From the NCBI GenBank assembly GCA_025464125.1, contig JAODLU010000247.1, positions 1 through 6,794 of the forward strand: DNA of 6,794 bases, written 5' to 3'. The notes under the pieces are model-generated. The model was not told the origin of the DNA, did not search any database, and saw only the letters and a program-made list of their open reading frames with translations. A program made the translations under genes and the position numbers. The DNA comes from Microbacteriaceae bacterium. GTDB lineage: Bacteria > Actinomycetota > Actinomycetes > Actinomycetales > Microbacteriaceae. Shown here piece by piece: positions 1 through 6,794 of the stretch (position 1 is its first letter; each line of letters opens with the position of its first letter).

Positions 1-30
1 ATAGGAAACGGGCTCTGAGCCACGATGATC

Positions 31-74
31 GTTGATTTAGGTCAACCATATGCCTTTGGTAGACATCAGTCAAC
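31..74. promoter_or_regulatory. Candidate operator: GTTGA-N6-TCAAC plus a second GTCAAC half-site
   Basis: GTTGATTTAGGTCAAC at 31-46 is an interrupted inverted repeat, with 5-bp arms GTTGA (31-35) and TCAAC (42-46) around 6 bases. The right half, GTCAAC (41-46), recurs as an exact direct copy at 69-74, and a weaker GTCAA lies at 104-108. The second copy abuts the 8-bp palindrome AACTAGTT (72-79). The arrangement sits where a repressor or activator of a trehalose or maltodextrin operon would bind. The repeats are directly visible. That they form a binding site is inference, and no regulator family can be named from 5-6 bp half-sites. Confidence 0.3.
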
Positions 75-168
75 TAGTTCGCCCGGCATGACTGCCCTGC
101 CATGTCAAGGGTGCCAATACCGTTAGCCCGGCGCGCTCGCGACGCGTACGTTGGGTGAGGATGACCGT

Positions 169-174
169 AAGGGG
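169..174 (+). promoter_or_regulatory. Ribosome binding site of glgX
   Basis: AAGGGG lies 5 bases before the ATG at 180. It is purine-rich and complementary to part of the anti-Shine-Dalgarno sequence. An in-frame TAA at 168-170 sits directly upstream, so the ATG at 180 is the first possible start in this frame. Confidence 0.75.
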
Positions 175-179
175 AACGC

Positions 180-2384
180 ATGGAAACCTGGCCAGGAAGC
201 GCATATCCGCTTGGAGCGACGTTCGATGGGAGTGGCACGAACTTCGCCATCTTCAGCGAAGTGGCCGAACGGATTGAACTCTGCCTCTTCGACGAGGAGG
301 GCACAGAGACGAAGGTCGACCTGGTCGAGATTGACGCATACGTCTGGCACGCATACCTGCCACAGGTGCAGCCGGGCCAGCGCTACGGCTACAGGGTGCA
401 CGGCCCGTACGAGCCCGAGAAGGGCCTGCGCTGCAACCCCAATAAACTGCTGCTCGACCCCTACGCCAAGGCCACGGCCGGCGACATCGACTGGGACCCA
501 TCGCTCTTCAGCTACACCTTCGGCGACCCCCTGTCGGTGAACGACGACGACTCCGCCGCCCACATGATGAAGGGCGTTGTCATCAACCCCTTCTTCGACT
601 GGGCCGGGGACCGGCATCCGCACATCGCATACAACGACACCGTGATCTACGAAGCCCACGTGAAGGGGCTGACTGAACTGCACCCTGACGTGCCGGAAGA
701 GCAGAGGGGCAGCTACGCCGGCCTTGCGCATCCGTCGATCATCGACCACCTGCAGAGGCTCGGCGTCACGGCGATCGAACTCATGCCGGTTCACCAGTTC
801 GTGCAGGACTCGACGCTGGTGGAGAAGGGCCTCCGCAACTACTGGGGCTACAACACCATCGGGTTTTTCGCCCCACAGAACAGCTATGCCGCGACCGGCG
901 ACGCCGGCCAGCAGGTGCAGGAGTTCAAAGGCATGGTGCGCACCAGGCACGATGCCGGCATCGAGGTCATCCTCGACGTTGTCTACAACCACACGGCTGA
1001 GGGCAACCACCTCGGCCCGACCCTGTCATTCAAAGGCATCGACAACCAGGCGTACTACCGGCCGGTGGACGACGACCCGCAGTTCTATATGGACTACACC
1101 GGAACCGGAAACTCGTTCAACGTTCGCCACCCGCACTCGCTGCAACTGATCATGGACAGCCTGCGCTACTGGGTGACCGAGATGCACGTCGACGGGTTTC
1201 GCTTCGACCTGGCATCAACCCTCGCCCGCGAGTTCTACGACGTGGACAAGCTCTCCACCTTCTTCGAGCTCGTGCAGCAGGACCCGATCGTCTCCCAGGT
1301 GAAGCTCATCGCCGAGCCGTGGGACATCGGCCCCGGTGGCTACCAGGTTGGTGGATTCCCGCCGCAGTGGACGGAGTGGAACGGTAAATACCGCGACACC
1401 GTCCGGGACTTTTGGCGTGGTGAACCCTCCATCCTTGGCGAATTCGCAAGCCGGATCACGGGTTCCGCCGATCTCTACGAAAGCGACGGGCGCCGACCTG
1501 TTGCCTCGATCAACTTCGTCACTGCCCACGACGGCTTCACCATGCGCGACCTCGTCTCGTACAACGAGAAGCACAACGACGCCAACGGCGAAGGCAACAA
1601 CGATGGGGAGTCCAACAACCGCTCGTGGAACTCTGGCGCTGAAGGCCCGACAGACGACGCGGCCGTCGAGGCGATCCGTTCGCGCCAGCAGCGCAACTTC
1701 CTGGCAACCCTCCTGTTGTCCCAGGGGGTTCCGATGATCCTGCACGGCGACGAACTCGGTCGCACCCAGCAGGGCAACAACAACACCTATGCCCAGGACT
1801 CCGCAATCAGCTGGGTCGACTGGGAGCACGCCGACCTCGCCCTTTCGGAGTTTGTCAGCGGCGTGGTGCGCCTGCGCATGGAGCACCCGACGTTCCGTCG
1901 CCGCCGATTCTTCGACGGTCGCCCGGTCAAGCGGGGCGAAGGTGAGCCACTGCCGGACATCCAGTGGCTCACCCCGTCAGGCACAGAAATGGAGGAGGAG
2001 AACTGGGACGCGGGCTTCGGTCGCGCAGTGGGCATGTTCCTCAATGGCAACGGCATCGCAAGCCGCGACGCCCGTGGCCAGGGCATTGTCGACGTCAACT
2101 TCCTGATCTTCTTCAACGCCGGTGATGATGGAGTCGACTTCACGATTCCCGTCGCCGATTACGCGGACGCCTGGGAAATCGTGGTCGACACCTCGGGTGC
2201 CGGAGCGGACTCCGAGCCAAAGAAGCCAGCCGAGACCCTGACCGTTCCCGGCAAATCCCTCGCAGTGCTTCGCGCCTGGACGCCGCCGGAGATCGAGATC
2301 GACCACTCGGTGGCCGCGTCGCTCGGTTCCGCAGCCAACCCGTCGCTGGGCACAGCCTCTCCGCAGCGCCCGGAGGTCGGTTGA
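180..2384 (+). CDS. glgX: Glycogen debranching enzyme GlgX/TreX (isoamylase-type, GH13)
   Basis: A 734-residue cytoplasmic enzyme that hydrolyses alpha-1,6 branch points of glycogen or limit dextrins and supplies linear maltooligosaccharides to TreY and TreZ. An N-terminal CBM48/E-set domain (about residues 8-105, beginning [19 protein letters not shown]) is followed by the GH13 barrel. Conserved regions are visible: region I DVVYNH (266-271), region [10 protein letters not shown] with nucleophile D343, region III LIAEPWD with acid/base E379, and region [10 protein letters not shown] with D451. The stretch [20 protein letters not shown] (461-480) is typical of GlgX/TreX. No signal peptide is seen. 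The start is ATG 180, with an in-frame stop just upstream. The family is usually about 650-730 residues; the slight excess here is a low-complexity tail after residue 702. The stop codon shares a base with the treY ATG. In such operons the gene is often called treX. Identity is secure; specificity for glycogen versus short dextrins is inferred from context. Confidence 0.96.
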   Translation: METWPGSAYPLGATFDGSGTNFAIFSEVAERIELCLFDEEGTETKVDLVEIDAYVWHAYLPQVQPGQRYGYRVHGPYEPEKGLRCNPNKLLLDPYAKATAGDIDWDPSLFSYTFGDPLSVNDDDSAAHMMKGVVINPFFDWAGDRHPHIAYNDTVIYEAHVKGLTELHPDVPEEQRGSYAGLAHPSIIDHLQRLGVTAIELMPVHQFVQDSTLVEKGLRNYWGYNTIGFFAPQNSYAATGDAGQQVQEFKGMVRTRHDAGIEVILDVVYNHTAEGNHLGPTLSFKGIDNQAYYRPVDDDPQFYMDYTGTGNSFNVRHPHSLQLIMDSLRYWVTEMHVDGFRFDLASTLAREFYDVDKLSTFFELVQQDPIVSQVKLIAEPWDIGPGGYQVGGFPPQWTEWNGKYRDTVRDFWRGEPSILGEFASRITGSADLYESDGRRPVASINFVTAHDGFTMRDLVSYNEKHNDANGEGNNDGESNNRSWNSGAEGPTDDAAVEAIRSRQQRNFLATLLLSQGVPMILHGDELGRTQQGNNNTYAQDSAISWVDWEHADLALSEFVSGVVRLRMEHPTFRRRRFFDGRPVKRGEGEPLPDIQWLTPSGTEMEEENWDAGFGRAVGMFLNGNGIASRDARGQGIVDVNFLIFFNAGDDGVDFTIPVADYADAWEIVVDTSGAGADSEPKKPAETLTVPGKSLAVLRAWTPPEIEIDHSVAASLGSAANPSLGTASPQRPEVG
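2372..2377 (+). promoter_or_regulatory. Ribosome binding site of treY (decides the start)
   Basis: GGAGGT lies inside the last codons of glgX. It is 6 bases before ATG 2384 but only 3 bases before the alternative in-frame TTG at 2381. This spacing favours ATG 2384, giving the overlap TGATG with the glgX stop and implying stop-restart coupling. Confidence 0.8.
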
Positions 2385-4708
2385 TGCGCGTTCCGATCTC
2401 GACCTATCGATTGCAGATCCGCGACTCGTTCGACCTGTTCGCCGCAGCGAGAATCGCGGAATACGTGCACGACCTCGGCGCCGACTGGCTCTACTTCTCG
2501 CCCCTGCTGAAGGCTGAGCAGGGATCGGACCACGGCTACGACGTGACAGACCACTCGATGGTCGACCCAGCCAGGGGTGGCGCAGAAGGCCTGGATGCGG
2601 CATCCAAAGCTGCCCGTTCTCTCGGGCTCGGCGTGCTCGTCGACATCGTGCCAAACCACGTCGGGGTGGCGACCCCCAGCCAGAACCCGTGGTGGTGGGA
2701 CCTGCTGAAGCACGGGCGCGAGTCCCGCTACGCGGATTTCTTCGACATCGACTGGGAGTTCGGCGGTGGCCGAATCCGCATCCCCGTGCTCGGGGATTCA
2801 TCGCTCGACGACCTCGTCGTCAACGGCGACGAACTCCACTACTTCGACAACCGATACCCCATCGCGCCTGGCACCGTCGGCGGCACCGCAGAGGAGGTGC
2901 ACGCCAGGCAGAACTACGAGCTGGTGGACTGGCGGCGGGCGGATGCCGAACTCAACTACCGGCGATTCTTCGCGGTGAATACCCTGGCCGGCATCCGGGT
3001 GGAGGACTCCCGCGTCTTCGAGGAGTCGCACCGCGAGATCGTTCGCTGGATCGAGTCGGGGCTGGCCGATGGGCTTCGGGTTGATCATCCTGATGGGCTT
3101 GCCAACCCAGGTGGCTACCTCGACGACCTTGCCGCCGCGACCGACAATGCATACGTGCTGGTCGAGAAGATTTTGGAGGGCGACGAGCAGTTGCCCACCT
3201 CATGGGCGACGGCTGGCACCACCGGGTACGACGCGCTCGCAGACGTCGACCGGGTACTCGTGGACCCAGCAGGGCGCAAGGCGCTCGACGAACTGGACGG
3301 GCGCCTTCGAGGCTCCGAACGCCCCGTGTCGTGGGAGAAGCTGATCCACGGCACGAAGCGGGCCATCGCCGACGGCATCCTGCGTTCAGAAGTGTTGCGG
3401 CTGGAGCGCGACCTCGGCAAGTCCGTGCCCTCTGTTGAAGCCGAAGAGGGCGCGGAGATCTCCCCAACGGCCGATGCCCTGGCCGAACTGCTCGCCTGTT
3501 TCCCGGTCTACCGCAGCTACCTGCCGCTCGGGCAGGAGCACCTCACGAAAGCCGTAGCCCTGGCGAAGGAGTACCGCCCCGAGCTGTCAGGCACGATCGA
3601 CGATCTCGTTGCGGTGCTGTCTGACCCCGAGCATCCCGCTGCGGTGCGGTTCCAGCAGACCTCGGGCATGGTGATGGCCAAAGGCGTAGAAGACACCGCG
3701 TTCTACCGGTACACACGCCTTGGCTCCCTGACCGAGGTGGGCGCAGACCCGAGCGAGTTCTCGATCGGTGTCACAGAGTTTCACCGAAGGCAGCAGTTGC
3801 GCCAGGCGAGCTTCCCGTTCTCGCTGACCACCCTCTCCACCCACGACACCAAGCGCGGCGAAGACGTGCGCGCCCGCATCACGGTTCTCGCCGAGATGCC
3901 GAGCCAGTGGGAGGCAGCCCTCGATCGGCTGCGAAACCTGGTGCCGCTCGGCGACGGGCCCCTTGAGGCTCTGCTCTGGGAAGCCATCATCGGCGCGTGG
4001 CCCGCCAGCCGTGAGCGCCTGCACGCCTACGCCGAGAAAGCAGCCCGCGAGGCAGGCAACTCCACAGGGTGGATGGAACCGCGCGAAGACTTCGAGCGAC
4101 GGATGCACAGCCTCGTCGATTCGGCATTCGACAATCCGGAAGTGGTCGCCGTCATCGACGAACTGCTTGATGCCATCAGGCACGCCGGCTGGTGCAACTC
4201 CCTCTCGGCGAAGCTGATCCAGCTGACCGCCCCCGGCGTTCCTGACGTCTACCAGGGCAGCGAACTCTGGGAGACGTCCCTCGTGGATCCCGACAACCGG
4301 CGCCCTGTCGACTTCGACGAGCGCAGGCTTTACCTGGCGGCGATCGACGCCGGAGCACACCCGCCGATCGACGAGACCGGTGCGGCCAAACTGCTCGTCA
4401 CATCGAGGGCCCTGCGCCTGCGGCGCGACCACCCCGAGATGTTCACGCGGTATGCACCCGTCGAGGCTTACGGGCCGGCAGCGCGGCACCTTGTCGGCTT
4501 CGACAGCGGAGACGTCGTGTCGCTCGCCACGCGACTGCCGCTCGGCCTCTATCACCGCGGAGGCTGGGAAGACACGACCATCGTGCTCGCCGGTCGCCCG
4601 GTCACCGATGTGATCTCCGGTCGCAGCTACGAGGGCGGAACGATGGAGTTGCGCCAGCTGCTGGAAAAATATCCAGTGGCGCTGCTGGCGCCGGCGGAAG
4701 AGGTATAA
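2384..4708 (+). CDS. treY: Maltooligosyl trehalose synthase TreY (EC 5.4.99.15)
   Basis: A 774-residue cytoplasmic GH13 enzyme that performs intramolecular transglucosylation. It turns the reducing-end alpha-1,4 linkage of a maltooligosaccharide into alpha,alpha-1,1, giving maltooligosyl trehalose. The N-terminus (PISTYRLQ, residues 4-11) and [17 protein letters not shown] (38-54) are family hallmarks. GH13 regions: I VDIVPNH (86-92), [11 protein letters not shown] with nucleophile D234, III VLVEKIL with acid/base E261, and [17 protein letters not shown] with D488. Also present are NPWWWD (101-106), [11 protein letters not shown] (433-443) and [14 protein letters not shown] (617-630), the last near the end of the barrel. 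The long insertion between regions III and IV is normal for TreY, as is the overall length (about 700-830 residues). ATG 2384 is preferred over TTG 2381 because of the GGAGGT spacing. The gene overlaps glgX by one base, and treZ starts 2 bases after its stop. No truncation or missing catalytic residue is seen. Confidence 0.97.
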   Translation: MRVPISTYRLQIRDSFDLFAAARIAEYVHDLGADWLYFSPLLKAEQGSDHGYDVTDHSMVDPARGGAEGLDAASKAARSLGLGVLVDIVPNHVGVATPSQNPWWWDLLKHGRESRYADFFDIDWEFGGGRIRIPVLGDSSLDDLVVNGDELHYFDNRYPIAPGTVGGTAEEVHARQNYELVDWRRADAELNYRRFFAVNTLAGIRVEDSRVFEESHREIVRWIESGLADGLRVDHPDGLANPGGYLDDLAAATDNAYVLVEKILEGDEQLPTSWATAGTTGYDALADVDRVLVDPAGRKALDELDGRLRGSERPVSWEKLIHGTKRAIADGILRSEVLRLERDLGKSVPSVEAEEGAEISPTADALAELLACFPVYRSYLPLGQEHLTKAVALAKEYRPELSGTIDDLVAVLSDPEHPAAVRFQQTSGMVMAKGVEDTAFYRYTRLGSLTEVGADPSEFSIGVTEFHRRQQLRQASFPFSLTTLSTHDTKRGEDVRARITVLAEMPSQWEAALDRLRNLVPLGDGPLEALLWEAIIGAWPASRERLHAYAEKAAREAGNSTGWMEPREDFERRMHSLVDSAFDNPEVVAVIDELLDAIRHAGWCNSLSAKLIQLTAPGVPDVYQGSELWETSLVDPDNRRPVDFDERRLYLAAIDAGAHPPIDETGAAKLLVTSRALRLRRDHPEMFTRYAPVEAYGPAARHLVGFDSGDVVSLATRLPLGLYHRGGWEDTTIVLAGRPVTDVISGRSYEGGTMELRQLLEKYPVALLAPAEEV
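4696..4703 (+). promoter_or_regulatory. Ribosome binding site of treZ
   Basis: GGAAGAGG lies within the last codons of treY, 7 bases before the GTG start at 4711. It supports GTG as the true start of treZ, since the protein homology also begins immediately after it. Confidence 0.7.
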
Positions 4709-4710
4709 CC

Positions 4711-6432
4711 GTGGCAAACAGGAACTTCGGGGTGTGGGCGCCCGCCGCATCAGCAGTCACCTTGCTGCTCGATGGCGAGCGGCATCCAATGTCTGAGGCC
4801 GGGGACGGCTGGTGGAGTGCACCTGCTGGCCTGACCGGCGAGAACTACGGCTACCTGCTGGATGACGACGATCACCCGCTTCCCGACCCGCGCAGCCGCC
4901 GCCAGCCGGTGTCGGTTCACGAGCTGTCGAGCACATTCGACGCTGCGGCATTCACCTGGACCGACCAGGCGTGGACCGGTCGCCAGCTGGCCGGTGGCGT
5001 GATCTACGAGCTGCACATCGGCACGTTCACGCCGGACGGCACACTCGATTCCGCCATCGAGCGACTCGATCACCTGGTGTCGATCGGCGTCGACTTCATA
5101 GAGCTGCTGCCCGTGAACGGTTTCAACGGGACGCACAACTGGGGTTACGACGGAGTGCTCTGGTACACGGTCGACGAAACGTACGGCGGGCCGGCGGCTT
5201 ACCAGCGCTTCGTGGACGCCTGCCATGCTGCAGGACTCGGCGTCATACAGGATGTGGTCTACAACCACCTGGGCCCGAGCGGCAACTACCTGCCACGGTT
5301 CGGTGAATACCTGCGCAGCGGCAGTTCGAACACCTGGGGCGACTCGGTAAATCTCGACCTGCCACAGGTGCGCGACTACATCACCGACAACGCGCTCATG
5401 TGGCTGCGCGACTACCACGTCGACGGGCTGCGGCTCGATGCAGTGCACGCGCTGGTCGACACGTCTGAGACGCACATCCTGCAGGAACTGGCCGAGAAGA
5501 CGGATGCGCTGAGCGCGTTCCTCGGTAAGCCGCTGACCCTCATCGCCGAGTCCGATCTCAACGACACGAAGCTCGTGACGCCTCGCGAGGCTGGCGGCTA
5601 CGGCCTGCAGGCCCAGTGGAGCGATGACTACCACCACGCGGTGCATGTCGCGCTCACCGGCGAGATCACCGGCTATTACGCGGACTTCGAACAACTCTCG
5701 GCCCTCGCGAAGGTGCTGACGCGCGGGTTCTTCCACGACGGCACATACTCGTCGTTCCGCGAGCGAGACCACGGGTATCCGATCGACACCGACCACATGC
5801 CGGCCTGGCGCCTGGTCGTGGCCGACCAGAACCACGACCAGATCGGCAACCGCGCAATCGGTGACAGGCTCGGCGCCCAGCTCGATGTCGGCCAGCTCGC
5901 CATCGCCGCCGTGCTCACCATGGGCGGACCGTTCACCCCGATGCTGTTCATGGGCGAGGAGTGGGGTGCGTCGACACCGTGGCAGTTCTTCACCTCGCAT
6001 CCTGAGCCAGAGCTTGGCAAGGCGACCGCCGAAGGGCGCATCCGCGAGTTCGAGAAGATGGGCTGGGACCCATCGGTCGTGCCGGACCCGCAAGACCCGG
6101 CTACGTTCGCCGCGTCAAAACTGGACTGGTCAGAACTCACCGAAGGCTCGCACTCGCGGCTGCTGGTGCTCTACCGGGCACTCGCCTCCCTGCGCAAAGT
6201 GGTGCCCGACCTGACCGATCCGCGGTTCACCCGCGTGACCTGCCAGTTCGACGAGGATGCCCGCTGGTTCGTGGTCGACCAGGGCCGCACCCGCACCGTG
6301 ATCAACTTCGCTGCCGAGCCCCAGTACGTGCCGCACGGTGGCACGCTGCTGCTGGCGACGGATGCCGGTGTCGAGGTGCGTGCGGACGGGGTCACGCTGC
6401 CCGGCCACTCGGCTGTGATTGTGAGCTTCTAG
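4711..6432 (+). CDS. treZ: Maltooligosyl trehalose trehalohydrolase TreZ (EC 3.2.1.141)
   Basis: A 573-residue cytoplasmic GH13 enzyme that hydrolyses the alpha-1,4 bond next to the trehalose unit of maltooligosyl trehalose. It releases trehalose plus a maltooligosaccharide two glucoses shorter. The N-terminal E-set/CBM48-like domain ([17 protein letters not shown], 6-22) is followed by [13 protein letters not shown] (99-111) and the barrel. Region I is [13 protein letters not shown] (181-193). Region II is [10 protein letters not shown] with nucleophile D243, region [12 protein letters not shown] with acid/base E280, and region [12 protein letters not shown] with D376. [20 protein letters not shown] (411-430) is a TreZ signature that separates it from glycogen branching enzyme, the closest alternative. 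The length is typical (about 560-600 residues). It starts with GTG, ends at TAG, and is the last gene of the operon. The enzyme appears complete and competent. Confidence 0.97.
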   Translation: MANRNFGVWAPAASAVTLLLDGERHPMSEAGDGWWSAPAGLTGENYGYLLDDDDHPLPDPRSRRQPVSVHELSSTFDAAAFTWTDQAWTGRQLAGGVIYELHIGTFTPDGTLDSAIERLDHLVSIGVDFIELLPVNGFNGTHNWGYDGVLWYTVDETYGGPAAYQRFVDACHAAGLGVIQDVVYNHLGPSGNYLPRFGEYLRSGSSNTWGDSVNLDLPQVRDYITDNALMWLRDYHVDGLRLDAVHALVDTSETHILQELAEKTDALSAFLGKPLTLIAESDLNDTKLVTPREAGGYGLQAQWSDDYHHAVHVALTGEITGYYADFEQLSALAKVLTRGFFHDGTYSSFRERDHGYPIDTDHMPAWRLVVADQNHDQIGNRAIGDRLGAQLDVGQLAIAAVLTMGGPFTPMLFMGEEWGASTPWQFFTSHPEPELGKATAEGRIREFEKMGWDPSVVPDPQDPATFAASKLDWSELTEGSHSRLLVLYRALASLRKVVPDLTDPRFTRVTCQFDEDARWFVVDQGRTRTVINFAAEPQYVPHGGTLLLATDAGVEVRADGVTLPGHSAVIVSF

Positions 6433-6439
6433 GGTCCTC

Positions 6440-6452
6440 GCGCCGGCGGCGC
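6440..6452 (+). terminator. Small GC hairpin just after treZ
   Basis: GCGCC-GGC-GGCGC forms a 5-bp stem with a 3-base loop, beginning 7 bases after the treZ stop. An alternative pairing of AGGG (6431-6434) with CCCT (6452-6455) competes with it. There is no U-tract, so it is at best a weak GC-type terminator. Such stems also arise by chance in GC-rich intergenic DNA. Confidence 0.25.
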
Positions 6453-6487
6453 CCTCGTGGTCAGCAACACGCCCGCCGCGCTCTGCC

Positions 6488-6580
6488 GTTCGCGCGAAAT
6501 ACATGCCGCGCGGCGCGACGCGCTGGCGTTGCCGCCCCAATGCGGCGTGTTGCGCGGCCCTGCATGTATCTCGCGCGGGC
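6488..6580 (+). repeat. Long near-palindrome (38-position stem, 17-nt loop) between treZ and dinB
   Basis: Bases 6488-6525 pair with 6543-6580 in a single register, with no bulge (paired positions always sum to 13068). By hand count there are 29 Watson-Crick pairs, 5 G-U pairs and 4 mismatches (at 6498, 6507, 6509 and 6512). The outer arms are nearly perfect: CGCGCGAAATACATGC (6491-6506) against GCATGTATCTCGCGCG (6562-6577), 15 of 16. The arms contain the AT-rich block ATACATGC/GCATGTAT, which stands out from the surrounding GC-rich sequence. The G-U pairs exist only in plus-strand RNA; the minus-strand copy would have C-A mismatches there. The fold therefore favours the treZ transcript. No U-tract follows on either strand, and no target-site duplication is evident. 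Possible roles are a transcription terminator or 3'-end stabiliser for the operon, or a dispersed REP-like or MITE-like repeat. The structure is plain to see; the role is not. Confidence 0.7.
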
Positions 6581-6596
6581 CGAGGCGAGTAGGGAC

Positions 6597-6624
6597 GGCG
6601 GCGGGGCGCCGGTTGGCGGCGGGG
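6597..6624. repeat. Direct repeat of GGCGGCGGGG (two copies)
   Basis: GGCGGCGGGG occurs at 6597-6606 and again at 6615-6624, 18 bases start to start, in the convergent gap. The runs of G are compatible with slippage or G-rich secondary structure. In such GC-rich DNA the repeat may have no function. Confidence 0.4.
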
Positions 6625-6643
6625 TGGCGCAGGACAGCCTGCG

Positions 6644-6658
6644 GGGCAGAAGCTGCCC
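6644..6658 (-). terminator. Hairpin directly downstream of the dinB-like stop
   Basis: GGGCAG (6644-6649), a 3-base loop and CTGCCC (6653-6658) form a perfect 6-bp stem. Read on the minus strand, it begins immediately after the TGA stop (6661-6659) of the convergent gene. The position fits a terminator or 3'-end stabiliser for that gene, but no U-tract follows, so termination is inferred from location only. Confidence 0.4.
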
Positions 6659-6794
6659 TCAGTACTGGATCCGGTGCGCGTTGCTCGCGTCTCCGCGCGG
6701 CTTGCCAGCCTTGAGGAGAGCGGCAGGCCCGAGGGCGCCCCTGCCGAAACGGGCGCTCACGGCATCCATCGTGTCTTCGGCTTCGCGCCAGGTT
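6659..6794 (-). CDS. dinB: C-terminal end of a probable DNA polymerase IV (partial, enters from right edge)
   Basis: The minus strand is open from the window edge to a TGA at 6661-6659, giving 44 residues plus stop and no start codon in view. The peptide contains TWREAEDTMDAVSARFGRGA followed by LGPAALLKAGKPRG, and ends in HRIQY. The pattern W-(R)-(E/D)-A-(E)-x3-D-A-(V)-x3-RFG-x-(G)-A-(L/V)-x-PA-(S/A)-LL matches, as I recall it, the extreme C-terminus of actinobacterial Y-family polymerase IV. This lies after the little-finger domain and the beta-clamp-binding QLSLF-type motif, which would be just outside the window. DinB performs error-prone translesion DNA synthesis. The gene converges on the tre operon and is probably unrelated to it in function. 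The call rests on a short tail, so another protein with an RFG...LL ending cannot be excluded; that the frame is coding is more certain than the name. Confidence 0.7.
   Translation of the reverse strand, partial: TWREAEDTMDAVSARFGRGALGPAALLKAGKPRGDASNAHRIQY

Larger units (their letters stand above)
1..179 (+). promoter_or_regulatory. Leader / promoter region of the glgX-treY-treZ operon
   Basis: This stretch has no convincing ORF. Positions 20-80 are clearly richer in A/T than the coding region that follows, as expected of an actinobacterial promoter region. I see no strong -35/-10 pair. TTGATT at 32-37 has no good -10 at 16-18 bp. TACCGT (118-123) and TACGTT (147-152) fit the loose TAnnnT -10 pattern but lack a good -35. 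The region must drive the operon, because nothing upstream within the window does. The start site and sigma factor cannot be fixed from sequence alone. Positions 1-30 could be the tail of a neighbour's untranslated region. Confidence 0.5.

Noticed and set aside
4..33. SigH/SigR-type stress promoter (GGAA at 4-7, GTT at 31-33)
   Set aside because: The spacing between the two elements is longer than the usual 17-20 bases, so the match is not credible even though stress control of trehalose genes would make sense.
123..1010. Minus-strand ORF of 295 codons reaching into the leader
   Set aside because: Nearly all of it is antisense to glgX, and its sequence shows no family features. The part in the leader is not coding-like.
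2381..2383. TTG as the start of treY
   Set aside because: The GGAGGT at 2372-2377 is only 3 bases away. ATG 2384, one codon later, has normal 6-base spacing and gives the classic TGATG overlap.
3587..4750. Long minus-strand ORF (387 codons) opposite treY
   Set aside because: Antisense shadow of treY; its composition (rich in Arg, Val, Gly, His) reflects the complementary codons rather than a real protein.
4750..6093. Long minus-strand ORF (447 codons) opposite treZ
   Set aside because: It mirrors treZ in GC-rich DNA with strong third-position bias, has no recognisable domain or ribosome site, and overlaps a well-supported gene completely.
6488..6580. Classical intrinsic (rho-independent) terminator
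   Set aside because: The stem is far longer than usual and has no U-tract on either strand, so I annotated it as a repeat/structured element and left termination as one possibility.
6457..6714. Plus-strand ORF of 85 codons after treZ
   Set aside because: Its GTG start lacks a ribosome site, the ORF runs through the long palindrome and into the antisense of the dinB-like tail, and the peptide is Arg/Ala-rich without recognisable similarity.
1..6794. tRNA, rRNA, CRISPR array, insertion sequence or prophage signals
   Set aside because: Nothing of the kind is visible: no regularly spaced repeats, no transposase or integrase coding sequence, and continuous housekeeping-type codon use through all four genes.

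Overview
The window carries a complete, compact three-gene trehalose operon on the plus strand, glgX (treX) - treY - treZ. It is followed by a short convergent gap and the 3' end of a minus-strand gene that looks like DNA polymerase IV (dinB). The high GC content, strong G/C third-position bias, AAGGGG/GGAGGT ribosome binding sites and the proteins themselves point to a high-GC actinobacterium. Microbacteriaceae is my best guess from the style of the sequence, but I cannot confirm the family without a search.

Layout: 1-179 is a comparatively AT-rich leader with no recognisable gene. It holds a candidate operator built on GTCAAC half-sites, but no promoter I would defend. 180-2384 is glgX, 2384-4708 is treY and 4711-6432 is treZ. 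The genes are almost fused: glgX and treY share one base (TGATG), and treY and treZ are 2 bases apart. This implies one transcript and probably translational coupling. 6433-6658 is a GC-rich convergent intergenic gap with several inverted repeats, the largest a 93-nt near-palindrome at 6488-6580. 6659-6794 is the C-terminus of a minus-strand CDS that enters from beyond the right edge.

How the genes work together: GlgX removes alpha-1,6 branches from glycogen or limit dextrin and so supplies linear maltooligosaccharides. TreY isomerises the reducing-end alpha-1,4 bond to alpha,alpha-1,1. TreZ cuts the adjacent alpha-1,4 bond and releases free trehalose. All three are GH13-fold enzymes, and each has its catalytic Asp/Glu/Asp triad visible, so all appear intact and functional. 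No transporter or regulator gene and no alternative trehalose gene (otsAB, treS) lies in the window.

Most of the window is ordinary, well-conserved metabolism. I do not see an undescribed system. The parts worth a second look are non-coding: the bulge-free 38-position hairpin between treZ and dinB, the GTCAAC repeats upstream of glgX, and a clear excess of the hexamer GGATGC/GCATCC.
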